NCBI GenBank assembly: GCA_001005265.1
Contig: CP011392.1
Span: 434,001-498,000, forward strand
Length of the DNA: 64,000 nucleotides
Source: Dehalogenimonas sp. WBC-2
GTDB taxonomy: Bacteria; Chloroflexota; Dehalococcoidia; Dehalococcoidales; Dehalococcoidaceae
Direction of reading: 5' to 3'
Below, piece after piece: positions 16,600-27,227 of the stretch. Position numbers and translations under genes: made by a program. The notes beneath the pieces were generated by a model. The model worked only from the letters and a program-made list of their open reading frames with translations. It was not told the origin of the DNA and ran no database searches. Positions within the stretch are counted from its first letter, which is position 1. Each line of letters opens with the position of its first letter.

Positions 16600-17070
16600 A
16601 TGGGAAGACGCAGTTCCGGCATCAAACACCCGACGGTACCTGACGCTAAATATAACAGTGTTATCGTTGCCAAGCTTATTAATCGTCTGATGTATTCAGG
16701 TAAACAGAATACTGCAGAACGGGTGGTATATGATGCCATGGAACTCATGACCGCTCAGGAGGGTAAGGATGCCGTCACCCTGGTGGAGCAAGCGGTCAAA
16801 AATGTTACGCCATTAATTGAAGTCAAAGCGCGGCGGGTGGGTGGCGCTAACTACCAGGTACCGGTTGAAGTCCGCCCGGAACGTGCCTTTTCTCTGGCTT
16901 TACGCTGGCTGGCTAAATCATCCCGAGCCCGTTCCGGCAAATCCATGGCGGAGAAACTTTCAGCTGAACTTAATGATGCCGCCAAGGGATTGGGTTCTGC
17001 AGTCAAGAAGCGGGAAGAAACCCATAAAATGGCTGAGGCTAACCGCGCCTTTGCCCACTACCGCTGGTAA
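16600..17070 (+). CDS. rpsG: Small ribosomal subunit protein S7
   Basis: 156 residues; nucleates assembly of the 30S head. It opens MGRRSSGIKHPTVPDAKYNS, and VEVRPERAFSLALRWLAKSS and ETHKMAEANRAFAHYRW are family-typical. Follows rpsL by 35 bases. In E. coli S7 represses this operon, but no matching site was identified here. Confidence 0.97.
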   Translation: MGRRSSGIKHPTVPDAKYNSVIVAKLINRLMYSGKQNTAERVVYDAMELMTAQEGKDAVTLVEQAVKNVTPLIEVKARRVGGANYQVPVEVRPERAFSLALRWLAKSSRARSGKSMAEKLSAELNDAAKGLGSAVKKREETHKMAEANRAFAHYRW

Positions 17071-17117
17071 TTTAGTAACGGAGTCAGCAGAACCAAGGAA
17101 CTATTGAAGCTAATAAC

Positions 17118-19208
17118 ATGAATCAAGATAGAACTTTCGAATTAGATAAGATCCGCAATATCGGTATCATTGCCCATATTGATGCCGGTAAAACGACAAC
17201 GACGGAACGTATCCTCTATTACACCGGGCGTACCTATAAAATCGGTAACGTTGATGACGGTAATACAGTGATGGACTGGATGCAACAGGAACGTGAGCGA
17301 GGCATTACCATTACCTCCGCGGCAACCGCCTGTCATTGGCGTGATTATCGCATTAACATTATAGATACTCCCGGGCATGTGGACTTTACCGCTGAGGTGG
17401 AACGCTCATTGCGAGTACTTGACGGTGGCGTCGTTGTTTTTGACGGTGTCGCTGGTGTGGAAGCACAGTCGGAAACGGTGTGGCGTCAGGCCAATCGTTA
17501 CGGCGTGCCCCGCATTTGTTTTATCAATAAAATGGATCGCACCGGGGCCGATTTCCCCCGCTGTATCAGGATGATTGAAGAGCGGCTCAAAGCTCACCAT
17601 ATAGTTGTAGCCATTCCTATCGGCAGCGGCGAATGTTTTGGCGGTATTATTGACCTTATTCAGGGTAAGGCTTATAGCCAGGATGGTGATCAGAACACCC
17701 CTGAATCAGTAGAGATACCGATGCCTGAATGTGAGCGGGAGCGGTTTGAGTTGGCCAGGCATCAAATGATTGAGAAATTGGCTGAGGCCGATGATGAGAT
17801 CATGTGCGCTTATCTTGACGGTCAAACACTGACCGCAGAACAGATCATTAAAGGATTGCGGCGCGTAACCTTAAGTAATAAAGCCATTCCCGTTCTCTGC
17901 GGTAGTTCATTCCGTCAAAAGGGTGTGAAAATTCTGCTGGATGCCGTGGTTAATTATCTGCCATCACCGCTGGATACGCCTCCGGTGGTTGGTATTGATC
18001 CCCGGACTCAAGAAGAAAGTCCCAGGGCGGTGAACGATGACGCGCCATTCTCCGCCCTGGCGTTCAAAGTGGTTTCCGACCCCTTTGTTGGCCGGTTGGT
18101 ATATTTCCGGGTCTATTCCGGAGTCATTAATGCCAGCGCCGGGGTATTGAACAGCACTCGCGGTGAAAAAGAACGTATTGGCCGTCTGCTGGTGATGCAT
18201 GCCAACGCGCGGGAAGAAGTGGATAAAGCCGATACCGGATCTATTATTGCCAGCCTGGGACTTAAGAATACCTTCACCGGCGATACATTATGTGATCCCA
18301 GTCATCCGGTATTGCTTGAGAATATCACCTTTCCCGAGCCGGTAATCTCTATCTCTATCGAACCCAAGACGCGTGCCGATCAGGAAAAAATGGTAGATGC
18401 GCTGCAAAAACTGGCCGACGAAGACCCGACATTTAAAGTATCTTACAACGAGGAGACCGGACAAAATATCATCGCAGGCATGGGTGAACTCCATCTGGAT
18501 GTGCTGGTCAGCCGGATGTTGACCGAGTACAAAGTGGCGGCCAAGGTGGGACAACCCAGGGTAGCCTACCGTGAAACGATTACCGTTCCGGCTGATGCCG
18601 AGGGACGTTTTGTCCGCCAGTCCGGTGGACGTGGCCAATATGGCCATGTCAAGATCAAGGTTGAACCGCTGCTGGATTCCACGGCGATTGAAGTAACCGA
18701 TGATGTCCGGGGCGGTACGGTGCCCAAGAACTTTATTAACGCGGCGGCAAATGGCATTAAGGAAGCGGCTACCACCGGTGCTTACGCTGGTTATCCTATG
18801 GTCGGCGTTAAGGTCAGCATTTATGACGGCAGTTACCACGATGTTGATTCCAATGAAATGGCCTTTAAAACCGCAGGGTCTATGGCTCTTAAGGCGGCGG
18901 TGATTAAAGCTAAACCAGTACTTCTTGAGCCAATCATGAAGATGGAAGTTGTGACACCGGAAGAATACATGGGTGATATTATCGGCGATCTTAACTCGCG
19001 CCGCGGTCATATATCATCCATCGAACCCCGCGGCGACACGACTGTTATTCATGCTTTTGTGCCGCTGGCCGAGACTTTCGGTTACGCAACCACCATACGC
19101 AGCATATCCAAGGGGCGGGCTACCTCTTCAATGGAGTTCCATAAGTACCAGGAACTGCCGGCCAATATTGCCAAGACGGTCATGGAGACCGAGGCAGTGA
19201 CGAAATAG
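17118..19208 (+). CDS. fusA: Elongation factor G
   Basis: 696 residues. The translational GTPase that moves tRNAs and mRNA after peptide transfer and helps split ribosomes. The G domain has [19 protein letters not shown] (G1), [10 protein letters not shown] (G2), DTPGHVDF (G3), NKMDRTGAD (G4) and CGSSF (G5), followed by domains II-V of normal length. tuf, often the next gene in other bacteria, is absent; rpsJ follows after 15 bases. Confidence 0.97.
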   Translation: MNQDRTFELDKIRNIGIIAHIDAGKTTTTERILYYTGRTYKIGNVDDGNTVMDWMQQERERGITITSAATACHWRDYRINIIDTPGHVDFTAEVERSLRVLDGGVVVFDGVAGVEAQSETVWRQANRYGVPRICFINKMDRTGADFPRCIRMIEERLKAHHIVVAIPIGSGECFGGIIDLIQGKAYSQDGDQNTPESVEIPMPECERERFELARHQMIEKLAEADDEIMCAYLDGQTLTAEQIIKGLRRVTLSNKAIPVLCGSSFRQKGVKILLDAVVNYLPSPLDTPPVVGIDPRTQEESPRAVNDDAPFSALAFKVVSDPFVGRLVYFRVYSGVINASAGVLNSTRGEKERIGRLLVMHANAREEVDKADTGSIIASLGLKNTFTGDTLCDPSHPVLLENITFPEPVISISIEPKTRADQEKMVDALQKLADEDPTFKVSYNEETGQNIIAGMGELHLDVLVSRMLTEYKVAAKVGQPRVAYRETITVPADAEGRFVRQSGGRGQYGHVKIKVEPLLDSTAIEVTDDVRGGTVPKNFINAAANGIKEAATTGAYAGYPMVGVKVSIYDGSYHDVDSNEMAFKTAGSMALKAAVIKAKPVLLEPIMKMEVVTPEEYMGDIIGDLNSRRGHISSIEPRGDTTVIHAFVPLAETFGYATTIRSISKGRATSSMEFHKYQELPANIAKTVMETEAVTK

Positions 19209-19223
19209 GGGATAAGTAAAAAC

Positions 19224-19532
19224 ATGGGAAAACAAAAAATCCGGATCAAACTTAAAGGGTTCGATCATAAGGTGCTCGACCAGTCAGCAGTGCAGATTGT
19301 CGAAGCGCTGGAACGCACCGGGGCGATCATTTCAGGGCCGGTGCCGTTGCCGACCCATATTAAAAAGTTTAGCGTTATTCGGGCTTCCTTTATAGACAAG
19401 GACTCTCAAGAACAGTTTGAAATACGCACTCACAAGCGTCTGATAGACATCGTGGAAACAACATCTAAAACGATCGATGCCCTTACGAGCCTTAATATGC
19501 CTGCGGGCGTCGATATTGATATTAAGCTTTAG
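19224..19532 (+). CDS. rpsJ: Small ribosomal subunit protein S10
   Basis: 102 residues. 30S head protein, also the NusE antitermination factor. [17 protein letters not shown] at the start, then [20 protein letters not shown] and [12 protein letters not shown] are intact. Heads the S10 cluster with no new promoter visible in the 15-base gap after fusA. Confidence 0.97.
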   Translation: MGKQKIRIKLKGFDHKVLDQSAVQIVEALERTGAIISGPVPLPTHIKKFSVIRASFIDKDSQEQFEIRTHKRLIDIVETTSKTIDALTSLNMPAGVDIDIKL

Positions 19533-19543
19533 GAAGTCACGAT

Positions 19544-20167
19544 ATGATTAATGGTATTATAGGCAAGAAACTGGGTATGACCCAGATCTATAGCGCCGCG
19601 GGCAAAGTGGAACCGGTAACGGTGCTACAGGTGGGTCCCTGCACGGTGGTGCAGGTCAAAACCGAAAAGAATGACGGCTATTGCGCCGCCCAACTCGGCT
19701 TTGGCCAGGCCAAGAAGTTGCCCAAAGCAGAAAAAGGCCACCTGAAGGACCTTGGCGATTTTCGCCATCTGCGCGAATTTCGACTTGATGATGTATCCGA
19801 TGTAGAAGTTGGCACCAAAGTGGATGCCAGTTTGTTTACCGATGGTGAACTTATTGATGTCACGGGTTTTAGCAAAGGCCGGGGGTTTGCGGGTGTCGTA
19901 AAACGGCATGGTTTTGCCGGCGGACCCAAAACTCATGGCCAGAGTGACCGGCATCGGGCACCGGGGTCAATTGGCTCTACCACCACACCTGGTCGTGTTT
20001 ATAAAGGTACCCGTATGGCCGGCCACATGGGAAACGAACAAGTGACGGTCAGCGGCCTCAAAGTGGTGAAAACAGATGTTGAAAAGAACCTGCTATTAGT
20101 ACTGGGAGCCGTACCTGGTGCCAAGAATGGCCTGATATTGATTAAAAAATCGAAGAAGAATAAGTAA
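19544..20167 (+). CDS. rplC: Large ribosomal subunit protein L3
   Basis: 207 residues. Early-assembling 50S protein whose loop reaches the peptidyl transferase centre. GIIGKKLGMTQIY opens the protein; GFAGGPKTHGQSDRHRAPGS is the long loop with the Gln methylated in some bacteria, and PGRVYKGTRMAGHMG follows. Normal length. Confidence 0.97.
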   Translation: MINGIIGKKLGMTQIYSAAGKVEPVTVLQVGPCTVVQVKTEKNDGYCAAQLGFGQAKKLPKAEKGHLKDLGDFRHLREFRLDDVSDVEVGTKVDASLFTDGELIDVTGFSKGRGFAGVVKRHGFAGGPKTHGQSDRHRAPGSIGSTTTPGRVYKGTRMAGHMGNEQVTVSGLKVVKTDVEKNLLLVLGAVPGAKNGLILIKKSKKNK

Positions 20168-20168
20168 A

Positions 20169-20801
20169 ATGGAAATACCTGTCTATAACAAAAGCGGCCA
20201 AATGGTCAAAAACGTTACCGTGAGTGATGAACTCTTCGGCGTTCCAATGAACGACGCCGTAGTGCATCAGGCGCTGGTGGCTCAACAGGCTAATGCCCGT
20301 CAAGGTACATCCAGCACCAAGACACGTTCTGAGGTTGCGGGTTCCACTAAGAAGATGTTCCGCCAAAAAGGGACCGGTGAGGCCCGTGCCGGTTCCAAAA
20401 AGAGCGGTCTACGTCCCGGCGGCGGTATAATTTTTGGCCCCAAGCCGCGCGATTATTCCAAAGGACTACCCAAGAAGATGCGGCAGCTGGCAATTCGCTG
20501 TTTGTTGTCCGACAAGGTTTCCAGCGGCGGTTTGAAGGTTGTTGAAGCGTTTGATATTGATACTCCACGAACTAAAGAGATGTCGGCCATACTAAACACG
20601 CTTGAGATGGCACCTTCAACTATTATTGCCACCGCAGGCGCTGATGCCAAGGTAATTATGGCGGCGCGCAATCTGCCGCAGGTCAAAACCACCCCGGCCA
20701 ATCAGCTCAATGTGGTTGATCTATTAAAATACGACAAGCTCCTGTTGACGGAGCAAGCCCTCGAAGTGATCCAAAAGCTTTGGGGCGCCGAGGCCGCTTA
20801 A
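20169..20801 (+). CDS. rplD: Large ribosomal subunit protein L4
   Basis: 210 residues. Lines the nascent-chain exit tunnel. GTSSTKTRSEVAGSTKKMF followed by RQKGTGEARAGSKKSGLRPG is the tunnel loop and GPKPRDYSKGLPKKMRQLA is invariant. In E. coli L4 also attenuates the S10 operon; whether it does so here is unknown. Starts one base after the rplC stop. Confidence 0.97.
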   Translation: MEIPVYNKSGQMVKNVTVSDELFGVPMNDAVVHQALVAQQANARQGTSSTKTRSEVAGSTKKMFRQKGTGEARAGSKKSGLRPGGGIIFGPKPRDYSKGLPKKMRQLAIRCLLSDKVSSGGLKVVEAFDIDTPRTKEMSAILNTLEMAPSTIIATAGADAKVIMAARNLPQVKTTPANQLNVVDLLKYDKLLLTEQALEVIQKLWGAEAA

Positions 20802-20811
20802 GGAGATACAG

Positions 20812-21096
20812 ATGAAATTATTAGATGTTTTACGCCGACCGCTGATCACTGAAAAGAATGCCCGTTTGCAGGATGCAGGGAAATATGTATTCGAGGTATC
20901 GGATACGGCAACCAAGCCGCAAATAAAGGCAGCAGTGGAAGCGGCGTTCAAAGTAACGGTGACCGCGGTTAATATCATCCGGGTCAAGGGTAAGATGCGC
21001 CGTATGGGCCGGGGGCTGTTTTTGACTCCAGACTGGAAAAAAGCCCTGGTCACTTTGAAGTCCGGCGACAAGATTGAATTGTTCGAAGGGGTCTAA
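20812..21096 (+). CDS. rplW: Large ribosomal subunit protein L23
   Basis: 94 residues. Sits at the tunnel exit and docks SRP and trigger factor. [19 protein letters not shown] and [19 protein letters not shown] (tip loop) are recognisable. An AAGGAG site precedes the ATG. Confidence 0.97.
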   Translation: MKLLDVLRRPLITEKNARLQDAGKYVFEVSDTATKPQIKAAVEAAFKVTVTAVNIIRVKGKMRRMGRGLFLTPDWKKALVTLKSGDKIELFEGV

Positions 21097-21098
21097 GT

Positions 21099-21923
21099 AT
21101 GGCACTTAAAACATATAAACCGACATCGGCGGGGCGGCGACACCAGACGGGGTATGATTTTTCGGAGATTACCAAGACCACTCCGGAAAAATCTCTCACG
21201 AAAAGCGTAAAGAACAACGCCGGGCGTAACTCCCAAGGTAAAATGACGGTGCGCCATCAAGGCGGTGGCGGCAAGAAGCTTATCCGTGTTATTGATTTTA
21301 AAAGGGATAAACTGGGTATACCCGGCAAAGTGGCGGCCATAGAGTATGACCCGCATCGTTCGGCACGTATTGCTTTGATTTTCTACGTGGATGGTGAAAA
21401 ACGGTATATCTTGGTGCCTCAGGGACTTAAAGTAGGCGATACCATCATGTCAGCGCCGGATGCGGAACTGAAGGCGGGTAACTCCCTGCCTCTTAGCGCC
21501 ATGCCGAGCGGTACATTGATACACAATATTGAGCTTGATCCAGGTCGCGGCGGTAAGCTGGTGCGTTCAGCTGGCGAAGCCGCCCAACTAATGGCCAAGG
21601 AAGGCGATTATGCTTTAATCCGTCTGCCTTCAGGTGAGGTTCGGCGGATCCGCATTGAAGCCTATGCTACAGTGGGACAGATCGGCAATGAGGAGCACCA
21701 GACAATTTCTATTGGTAAAGCTGGTCGAAAGCGGAACATGGGTTGGAGGCCTCAGGTTAGAGGCTCGGCTATGAATCCGCGTGATCATCCGCATGGCGGC
21801 GGCGAAGGTCGCACACCCATTGGTATGCCAGGTCCCAAGACACCATGGGGTAAACCGGCGCTGGGTTATAAAACGCGCCCGACCAAGGCTTCAGATAAGC
21901 TCATTGTCAAAAGGCGGAGGTAA
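21099..21923 (+). CDS. rplB: Large ribosomal subunit protein L2
   Basis: 274 residues. 23S rRNA-binding protein close to the peptidyl transferase centre. The SH3-like core and the C-terminal [17 protein letters not shown] with the conserved His are intact. Follows rplW after two bases. Confidence 0.98.
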   Translation: MALKTYKPTSAGRRHQTGYDFSEITKTTPEKSLTKSVKNNAGRNSQGKMTVRHQGGGGKKLIRVIDFKRDKLGIPGKVAAIEYDPHRSARIALIFYVDGEKRYILVPQGLKVGDTIMSAPDAELKAGNSLPLSAMPSGTLIHNIELDPGRGGKLVRSAGEAAQLMAKEGDYALIRLPSGEVRRIRIEAYATVGQIGNEEHQTISIGKAGRKRNMGWRPQVRGSAMNPRDHPHGGGEGRTPIGMPGPKTPWGKPALGYKTRPTKASDKLIVKRRR

Positions 21924-21931
21924 GCAGATAG

Positions 21932-22213
21932 ATGTCTCGTTCAGTTAAAAAAGGGCCGGCAGTACAGGCCAAGCTAATGAAAAAAGTGGAAGAAGCCAAT
22001 CGCGCAGGTAAAAAGGTGCTCATTAAAACATGGGCGCGATGGTCGACTATTCTCCCGGAAATGGTGGGTCTCAACTTCGGGGTGCATGACGGACGGCGCC
22101 ACATTACGGTCTTTGTGACTGAAAATATGGTCGGCCATAAACTGGGCGAATTTGCCCCGACGCGCACCTTCCGCGGCCATGGCGGTAAGTCTGAAGTCAA
22201 GGCCAAGAAATAA
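21932..22213 (+). CDS. rpsS: Small ribosomal subunit protein S19
   Basis: 93 residues, 30S head. [19 protein letters not shown] and the [19 protein letters not shown] and [17 protein letters not shown] segments are typical. Confidence 0.97.
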   Translation: MSRSVKKGPAVQAKLMKKVEEANRAGKKVLIKTWARWSTILPEMVGLNFGVHDGRRHITVFVTENMVGHKLGEFAPTRTFRGHGGKSEVKAKK

Positions 22214-22227
22214 GGGGTCTTTGAAAA

Positions 22228-22566
22228 ATGCAAGTTAAGGCAATATCAAAAAATACCGGGGTTTCAGCCAGAAAGGTTCGGCTGTACGTGGATCTGGTGC
22301 GAGGCAAGGGAGTGGCTGAGGCTCTGACCATTCTTAAGTTTGCTCCGTCGCCGACTGCTGTACTGGTAGCTAAAACGGTGAAATCAGCGGCCTCCAGCGC
22401 CGAGAATAATTACCAACTGGAGCCAGCCGATCTTAAAATAGTCCAAATTTACGCTGACGGGGCGCCGATGATGAAACGACACAAACCGCGGTCACGCGGC
22501 CGGGTGTCGCCGATTCTAAAACGCTCAAGCCATATTACCGTCATCGTATCGGACCAGGAGGGTTAA
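22228..22566 (+). CDS. rplV: Large ribosomal subunit protein L22
   Basis: 112 residues. Its beta-hairpin lines the exit tunnel opposite L4 (DGAPMMKRHKPRSRGRVSPI). GVSARKVRLYVDLVRGKGV is the core signature. Its stop overlaps the rpsC start by one base. Confidence 0.97.
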   Translation: MQVKAISKNTGVSARKVRLYVDLVRGKGVAEALTILKFAPSPTAVLVAKTVKSAASSAENNYQLEPADLKIVQIYADGAPMMKRHKPRSRGRVSPILKRSSHITVIVSDQEG

Positions 22567-23456
22567 TGGGACGCAAGGTTCATCCGGTCGCTTTCCGCAT
22601 CGGCGCTATTAGAGGCTGGAACTCTAAATGGTATGCTGATAAGAACTTTTCAGAGAATCTTCTTGAGGATCTGAAACTGAGACAGTCAATTAAGCAGAAA
22701 TACAGCGATGCTGGTATTTCCAATATAGAGATTGAACGTCAGGCTGCCAAAGTTACCGTTACCGTTGCTACTTCAAGGCCGGGTATCGTTATCGGCCGCG
22801 GCGGTCAACGCGTTGATGAGATGCGGCGCTTTTTAGAAGGTGTGGCGGGCAAGCGCATCCAGCTGAATATCCATGAGATCGGCCAACCGGAAATGGATGC
22901 CTATCTGGTAGCCAGGTCGGTAGCTGATCAGATGGAACGCCGTATTGCCTACCGGCGCGCCATGAAACAAGCGATGTTCCGCACCAGGCAAGCCGGTGCT
23001 CAGGGCATTAAGATTAAGTGCGCAGGCAGACTGGGTGGGGTGGAAATTGCCCGTCGCGAAGAAATGCATAATGGCCGGGTGCCGCTGCATACGATACGCG
23101 CTGATATTGACTATGGCTTTGCTGAGGCCAAAACGGCACTGGGACGAATAGGTGTTAAGGTATGGATCTACCGTGGCGATATTTTACCTGAGGCTAAGGC
23201 TGTAGTAGAGGAAGATTTTATCACTGAAGTCCAGGCGGCGGCAGCAGAAGCTGAGGCGCTGGAAAAGGAAACCGAAGCGGTTGATGAAGTGATAACGGAG
23301 ACTACGCCGGTAGCGATATCCAAACCACGAGTTCGCAAGAAAACAGTGGCGGAAGAACCTGCCGTGGTGGCGTCTGAGACAATTGCTGAAGAAGTGGTTA
23401 AGCCCAAACGCCGCGTCCGCAAAACAGAAGAGAATACAGAAGAGGCCAGTGAATAG
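22566..23456 (+). CDS. rpsC: Small ribosomal subunit protein S3 with a long C-terminal extension
   Basis: 296 residues. mRNA-entry protein of the 30S head with helicase role. The KH domain has VIGRGGQRVDEMRRFLEGVA, and the C-terminal domain has GRLGGVEIARREEMHNGRVP. Most bacterial S3 proteins end around residue 210-240; here about 75 further residues follow, first acidic and Ala/Glu-rich, then with KPRVRKKT and KPKRRVRKTEE basic clusters. The extension looks unstructured. Confidence 0.97.
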   Translation: MGRKVHPVAFRIGAIRGWNSKWYADKNFSENLLEDLKLRQSIKQKYSDAGISNIEIERQAAKVTVTVATSRPGIVIGRGGQRVDEMRRFLEGVAGKRIQLNIHEIGQPEMDAYLVARSVADQMERRIAYRRAMKQAMFRTRQAGAQGIKIKCAGRLGGVEIARREEMHNGRVPLHTIRADIDYGFAEAKTALGRIGVKVWIYRGDILPEAKAVVEEDFITEVQAAAAEAEALEKETEAVDEVITETTPVAISKPRVRKKTVAEEPAVVASETIAEEVVKPKRRVRKTEENTEEASE

Positions 23457-23487
23457 TTGGGGTCTCACTAACTAATAGAGGAAAACC

Positions 23488-23925
23488 ATGCAGCAACCAA
23501 AACGCGTTAAATACCGAAAGAGTCATAAAGGTCATCGCCACGGCGAAGCGCAGTCCGGCACTAATGTGGACTTCGGGGATTTTGGTTTACAAGCCACTTC
23601 CACTGCCTGGGTAACATCCCGGCAGATAGAGGCCGCCCGTCGTGCTATGACCCGCTATATTAAGCGCGGCGGCAAGGTGTGGATACGAATATTTCCAGAC
23701 CACCCGGTGACCAAAAAGCCCGCTGAAACCAGAATGGGTTCCGGTAAGGGTTCGCCTGACCATTGGATAGCTGTGGTTAAACGGGGACGGATGATGTTTG
23801 AAATGGGCGGTGTAGCTGAAGAAGTGGCTCGTGAAGCCATGCGCCTGGCGGCTTATAAACTACCACTTCAGACAAAATTTGTGATTAAAGAGGTTGAGAC
23901 TGTAACCGCTGGAGAGGTGGCCTAA
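23488..23925 (+). CDS. rplP: Large ribosomal subunit protein L16
   Basis: 145 residues; helps position the A-site t[20 protein letters not shown] opens it, and [20 protein letters not shown] and [20 protein letters not shown] are invariant regions. Preceded by GAGGAAA. Confidence 0.97.
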   Translation: MQQPKRVKYRKSHKGHRHGEAQSGTNVDFGDFGLQATSTAWVTSRQIEAARRAMTRYIKRGGKVWIRIFPDHPVTKKPAETRMGSGKGSPDHWIAVVKRGRMMFEMGGVAEEVAREAMRLAAYKLPLQTKFVIKEVETVTAGEVA

Positions 23926-24123
23926 ATGAAAGTCGAAGAAATTAGGAATCTCTCCATAGAAGAGATAAAGAAACAACTGGATGCGGCACACCGTGAAGCC
24001 ATGGAATTGCGTTTTAAGCTGGCAACAAAACAGCTTCAGAATCATCGTGAATTGCCACAGGTTCGAAGGAATATCGCGCGCTTTGAAACGGTGCTTCGCG
24101 AACGTGGTTTGGGTATAAGGTAG
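23926..24123 (+). CDS. rpmC: Large ribosomal subunit protein L29
   Basis: 65 residues; small helical hairpin near the tunnel exit. EIRNLSIEEIKKQLDAAHRE and RELPQVRRNIARFETVLRER are typical. Starts immediately after the rplP stop. Confidence 0.96.
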   Translation: MKVEEIRNLSIEEIKKQLDAAHREAMELRFKLATKQLQNHRELPQVRRNIARFETVLRERGLGIR

Positions 24124-24129
24124 GATAAG

Positions 24130-24420
24130 ATGGACAAAGAAAGCAAGGCTAAAACGATGATCGGCCGAGTGGTTTCCGATAAAATGAATAAGACCGTAGT
24201 GGTGGCGGTGGAAACCAGAAGGCAGCATCCTCTTTATAAAAAATCATATAAAGTTGTAAAAAAGTACAAAGTGCATGACGAGAGTGAAACTGCTCACTAC
24301 GGTGATATGGTGGAAATGGTAGCCTGTCGTCCGCTGTCACGCACCAAGCACTGGCGTCTGGGGCAAGTGCTGACCAAGGGTGAGGTGGCCGAGTCCGCCG
24401 AACTTAAGGAGATTAGCTAA
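24130..24420 (+). CDS. rpsQ: Small ribosomal subunit protein S17
   Basis: 96 residues, OB-fold primary 16S-binding protein. GRVVSDKMNKTVVVAVETR, HPLYKKSYKVVKKYKVHDE and CRPLSRTKHWRLGQVL match the family. Confidence 0.97.
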   Translation: MDKESKAKTMIGRVVSDKMNKTVVVAVETRRQHPLYKKSYKVVKKYKVHDESETAHYGDMVEMVACRPLSRTKHWRLGQVLTKGEVAESAELKEIS

Positions 24421-24789
24421 ATGATACAGCCTTATACACGTTTAAAAGCGGCTGATAATACCGGCGTCAAGTCTCTCATGTGCATTAATGTACTTGGTGG
24501 CTCACGGAAAAGGCGGGCTCGTATCGGCGACGTTATTGTCTGCTCTGTCAAACGGACTGCACCGGATTCTGCGGTCAAGCAAGGCACGGTGGTGAAAGCA
24601 GTGGTAGTGCGTCAGGTGGCGCCATTACGCCGAACCGATGGGTCCTATATCAAATTTGATGAAAATGCAGCCGTACTTCTCAATGATAAGAATGAGCCGC
24701 GCGGTACACGTATTTTCGGGCCGGTAGCCCGTGAACTTCGCGACAAGAAGTTTTTGAAGATAGTGTCTCTGGCGCCTGAGGTATTGTGA
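24421..24789 (+). CDS. rplN: Large ribosomal subunit protein L14
   Basis: 122 residues; forms an intersubunit bridge. [20 protein letters not shown] and the ending [18 protein letters not shown] are conserved. Starts directly after the rpsQ stop. Confidence 0.98.
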   Translation: MIQPYTRLKAADNTGVKSLMCINVLGGSRKRRARIGDVIVCSVKRTAPDSAVKQGTVVKAVVVRQVAPLRRTDGSYIKFDENAAVLLNDKNEPRGTRIFGPVARELRDKKFLKIVSLAPEVL

Positions 24790-24796
24790 GGCTGAT

Positions 24797-25108
24797 ATGA
24801 AGATTAAAAAAGATGATAATGTGCTGGTGATTGCTGGCAAGGACCGCGGCAAGAGTGGTAAGGTGCGTCAGGTTTATAATGATGCCAACCGGCTGCTGGT
24901 TGATGGGGTCAATATGGCTAAGAAGCATTCCCGCGCCCGCGGTCAGGTAAAACAGGCAGGTATAATTGAACGTGAGGCACCCATACAAGCCTCTAATGTA
25001 ATGCTGCTATGCGCCAAGTGCAATAAGCCTTCCAGACTGGGTAAACGTATTCTGGCTGATGGTAAAAAAGTGCGGTTCTGTAAATCCTGTGGCGAGGTAA
25101 TTGATTAA
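24797..25108 (+). CDS. rplX: Large ribosomal subunit protein L24, zinc-ribbon form
   Basis: 103 residues. The KOW motif is [20 protein letters not shown]. The C-terminal part has CAKC and CKSC pairs ([13 protein letters not shown], then [11 protein letters not shown]), a zinc-binding tail that the E. coli protein lacks. Initiates 50S assembly at the 23S 5' domain. Confidence 0.97.
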   Translation: MKIKKDDNVLVIAGKDRGKSGKVRQVYNDANRLLVDGVNMAKKHSRARGQVKQAGIIEREAPIQASNVMLLCAKCNKPSRLGKRILADGKKVRFCKSCGEVID

Positions 25109-25110
25109 TT

Positions 25111-25656
25111 ATGGCTGGACTGAAAGAAAAATATCAGAAGGACGCGGTATCAAAGCTGCAAGAAGCTTATGGCTACCGCAATGTCATGGAAGTGCCTCGT
25201 CTGGAAAAAGTAGTGCTTAACGTTGGTGTTGGCAAAGAAGCCTCTTCAAACCCCAAGGTGGTAGAAGTGGTTCAAGCTGATTTAGCGGCCATTGTTGGTC
25301 AGCATCCGGTAGTAACCCGTTCAAAGTACAGTATCGCTAATTTTAAACTGCGCGCCGGCATGCCGGTGGGCGTCAAAGTGACGCTGCGTGGTAAAAATAT
25401 GTATAATTTTCTGGACAAGCTCATCAGTGTCGTCTTGCCGCGCCTGCGTGATTTTCAGGGAGTATCCGCTGACGCTTTTGATGGCCGGGGTAACTACGCG
25501 TTAGGTCTCAAGGAACAAACCGTATTTCCGGAGATTGATTTTAGCAAGATCGATAAATTGCGTGGGCTGGAGGTCATTATTGTGACTTCAGCTAAAACGG
25601 ACGCCGAAAGCCGTACCTTATTAGAGGGCATCGGCATGCCGTTCGCTAAGGAATAG
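25111..25656 (+). CDS. rplE: Large ribosomal subunit protein L5
   Basis: 181 residues, 5S rRNA-binding protein of the central protuberance. [34 protein letters not shown] and [16 protein letters not shown] are diagnostic. Confidence 0.98.
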   Translation: MAGLKEKYQKDAVSKLQEAYGYRNVMEVPRLEKVVLNVGVGKEASSNPKVVEVVQADLAAIVGQHPVVTRSKYSIANFKLRAGMPVGVKVTLRGKNMYNFLDKLISVVLPRLRDFQGVSADAFDGRGNYALGLKEQTVFPEIDFSKIDKLRGLEVIIVTSAKTDAESRTLLEGIGMPFAKE

Positions 25657-25664
25657 AGGAGAAC

Positions 25665-25850
25665 ATGGCAAAGACATCTAAGATCGCAAAGTCTCGTCAG
25701 ACGCCGAAATACCCGGTACAACAGCATAGCCGTTGTTTGAAATGCGGACGGCCACGCGGTTACATGCGTCAATTCGGCATCTGCCGTATTTGTTTTCGCG
25801 AATTGGCGCTTCAGGGTAATATCCCCGGAGTCAGGAAGTCGAGCTGGTAA
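25665..25850 (+). CDS. rpsN: Small ribosomal subunit protein S14, zinc-binding (type Z)
   Basis: 61 residues, the short zinc form. The two CxxC pairs are [20 protein letters not shown], and the chain ends IPGVRKSSW. Preceded by GAGGAGA. Confidence 0.98.
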   Translation: MAKTSKIAKSRQTPKYPVQQHSRCLKCGRPRGYMRQFGICRICFRELALQGNIPGVRKSSW

Positions 25851-25892
25851 AATGATGACAAAATATACGTGTATAATTTCAGGGGGCTTGGG

Positions 25893-26288
25893 ATGATGAC
25901 TGACCCGATCGCCGATATGTTAACCCGCATCCGCAATGCCGTTATGGCGGGGCATGAAACCACGCTGATGCCGGCTTCACGCATCAAACAAAATATCGCT
26001 AAGCTCTTAAAGCAGGAGGGGTTTATATCCGGCTTTGAGCTTACTGGTGATAAACCGAAACAGAGCATCAAGGTTTATTTGCGTTATGATGAAAAAGGGG
26101 TGCCGATGGTAAACGGTCTGGAAAGGATATCCAAACCTGGTCTGCGGGTCTATGTACAACGTGGCGAAGTGCCTCGTGTATACGGTGGGTTAGGTGTTGC
26201 CGTGCTGTCCACATCCCAGGGGCTTATGACCGGATACCAGGCTTGGCGTCAGGGTGTCGGTGGGGAACTGCTTCTAAAAGTTTGGTAA
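25893..26288 (+). CDS. rpsH: Small ribosomal subunit protein S8
   Basis: 131 residues. Binds 16S helix 21 and in E. coli also represses the spc operon. [20 protein letters not shown] opens it; [20 protein letters not shown] is the conserved C-terminal site. A GTG further upstream (25869) keeps the frame open, but AGGGGG lies six bases before the first ATG at 25893, so that start (or the adjacent ATG at 25896) is preferred. Confidence 0.96.
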   Translation: MMTDPIADMLTRIRNAVMAGHETTLMPASRIKQNIAKLLKQEGFISGFELTGDKPKQSIKVYLRYDEKGVPMVNGLERISKPGLRVYVQRGEVPRVYGGLGVAVLSTSQGLMTGYQAWRQGVGGELLLKVW

Positions 26289-26305
26289 GATTAGAGGGTT
26301 ATACA

Positions 26306-26854
26306 ATGTCACGAATTGGAAAATTACCGGTGGCGCTGCCCAAAGGGGTGAAAGTGTTCATCGATGGGAGCGAGGTTACAGTCACCGGGCCTAAAGGTGA
26401 ACTGAAGCGAACCTTTAATCCCGAGATGGTGATTAAGCAGGAAGACGGTTTTCTTCGGGTGGAGAGACCCTCCGACGGCCAGGCACATCGGGCTTTACAC
26501 GGCTTGTCCCGGTCGCTTCTTTTCAATATGGTAAAGGGTGTTAATGAAGGCTATGCCAAAGGGCTGGAGATTGTCGGCGTCGGTTATCGCGCTGAAATAA
26601 ACGGCGAAAAGCTGGTGTTACGCGTGGGTTATTCCCACCTTGTTGAAATTCCTCCGGTAAGTGGTGTGTCCTTTACCTTGGAAACACCGACCAAGCTTAA
26701 GGTTGTGGGCATAGACAAAGAGAAAGTCGGACAAATGGCGGCGGAGATCCGGGCTGTCCGGAAGCCTGATTCCTATAAGGGTAAGGGTATCCGTTACAGC
26801 GGTGAGGTCATCAAACTTAAGCCTGGTAAAGCCGTTGGAAAGGCGGGTAAGTAA
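26306..26854 (+). CDS. rplF: Large ribosomal subunit protein L6
   Basis: 182 residues, two repeated domains near the factor-binding site. [17 protein letters not shown] is the family start, placed at the ATG 26306 behind GAGGG; the open frame extends 21 codons further up but that part overlaps rpsH and is unlike L6. It ends [20 protein letters not shown]. Overlaps rplR by one base. Confidence 0.97.
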   Translation: MSRIGKLPVALPKGVKVFIDGSEVTVTGPKGELKRTFNPEMVIKQEDGFLRVERPSDGQAHRALHGLSRSLLFNMVKGVNEGYAKGLEIVGVGYRAEINGEKLVLRVGYSHLVEIPPVSGVSFTLETPTKLKVVGIDKEKVGQMAAEIRAVRKPDSYKGKGIRYSGEVIKLKPGKAVGKAGK

Positions 26855-27219
26855 TGGTTAAAGTAACTTCGCAATATGCCCGCAAATTACGTCATCAAAG
26901 GTTGCGTAAAAAAGTTGACGGCACCCCTGGGCGTCCCCGGCTGTGTGTGTTCCGGTCATTGGAGCATATTTATGTTCAGGTTATCGACGACAGCAGGGGC
27001 GCTACTCTAGTCCAGGCTTCTACACTGGACACTGAACTTAAGGAAAAATCATCAACGGCAGCTAAAATGGCTCAGGCAGAGCTGGTAGGTCAGGCTATTG
27101 CCCGCCGTGCTCAGGATGCCGGTATTAAAGAAGTGGTGTTTGACCGCGGCGGGTACAAGTATCATGGCCGGGTCAAAGCGCTGGCGGATGCCGCTCGTGC
27201 GGCCGGATTGTCGTTCTAG
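26854..27219 (+). CDS. rplR: Large ribosomal subunit protein L18
   Basis: 121 residues, 5S rRNA-binding. [20 protein letters not shown], and [20 protein letters not shown] near the end, are typical. Confidence 0.97.
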   Translation: MVKVTSQYARKLRHQRLRKKVDGTPGRPRLCVFRSLEHIYVQVIDDSRGATLVQASTLDTELKEKSSTAAKMAQAELVGQAIARRAQDAGIKEVVFDRGGYKYHGRVKALADAARAAGLSF

Positions 27220-27227
27220 GAGGCTAT

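Noticed and set aside
18288-19010. 240-codon antisense frame inside fusA
   Set aside because: Shadow of a highly conserved gene; the composition is typical of reverse-frame translation.
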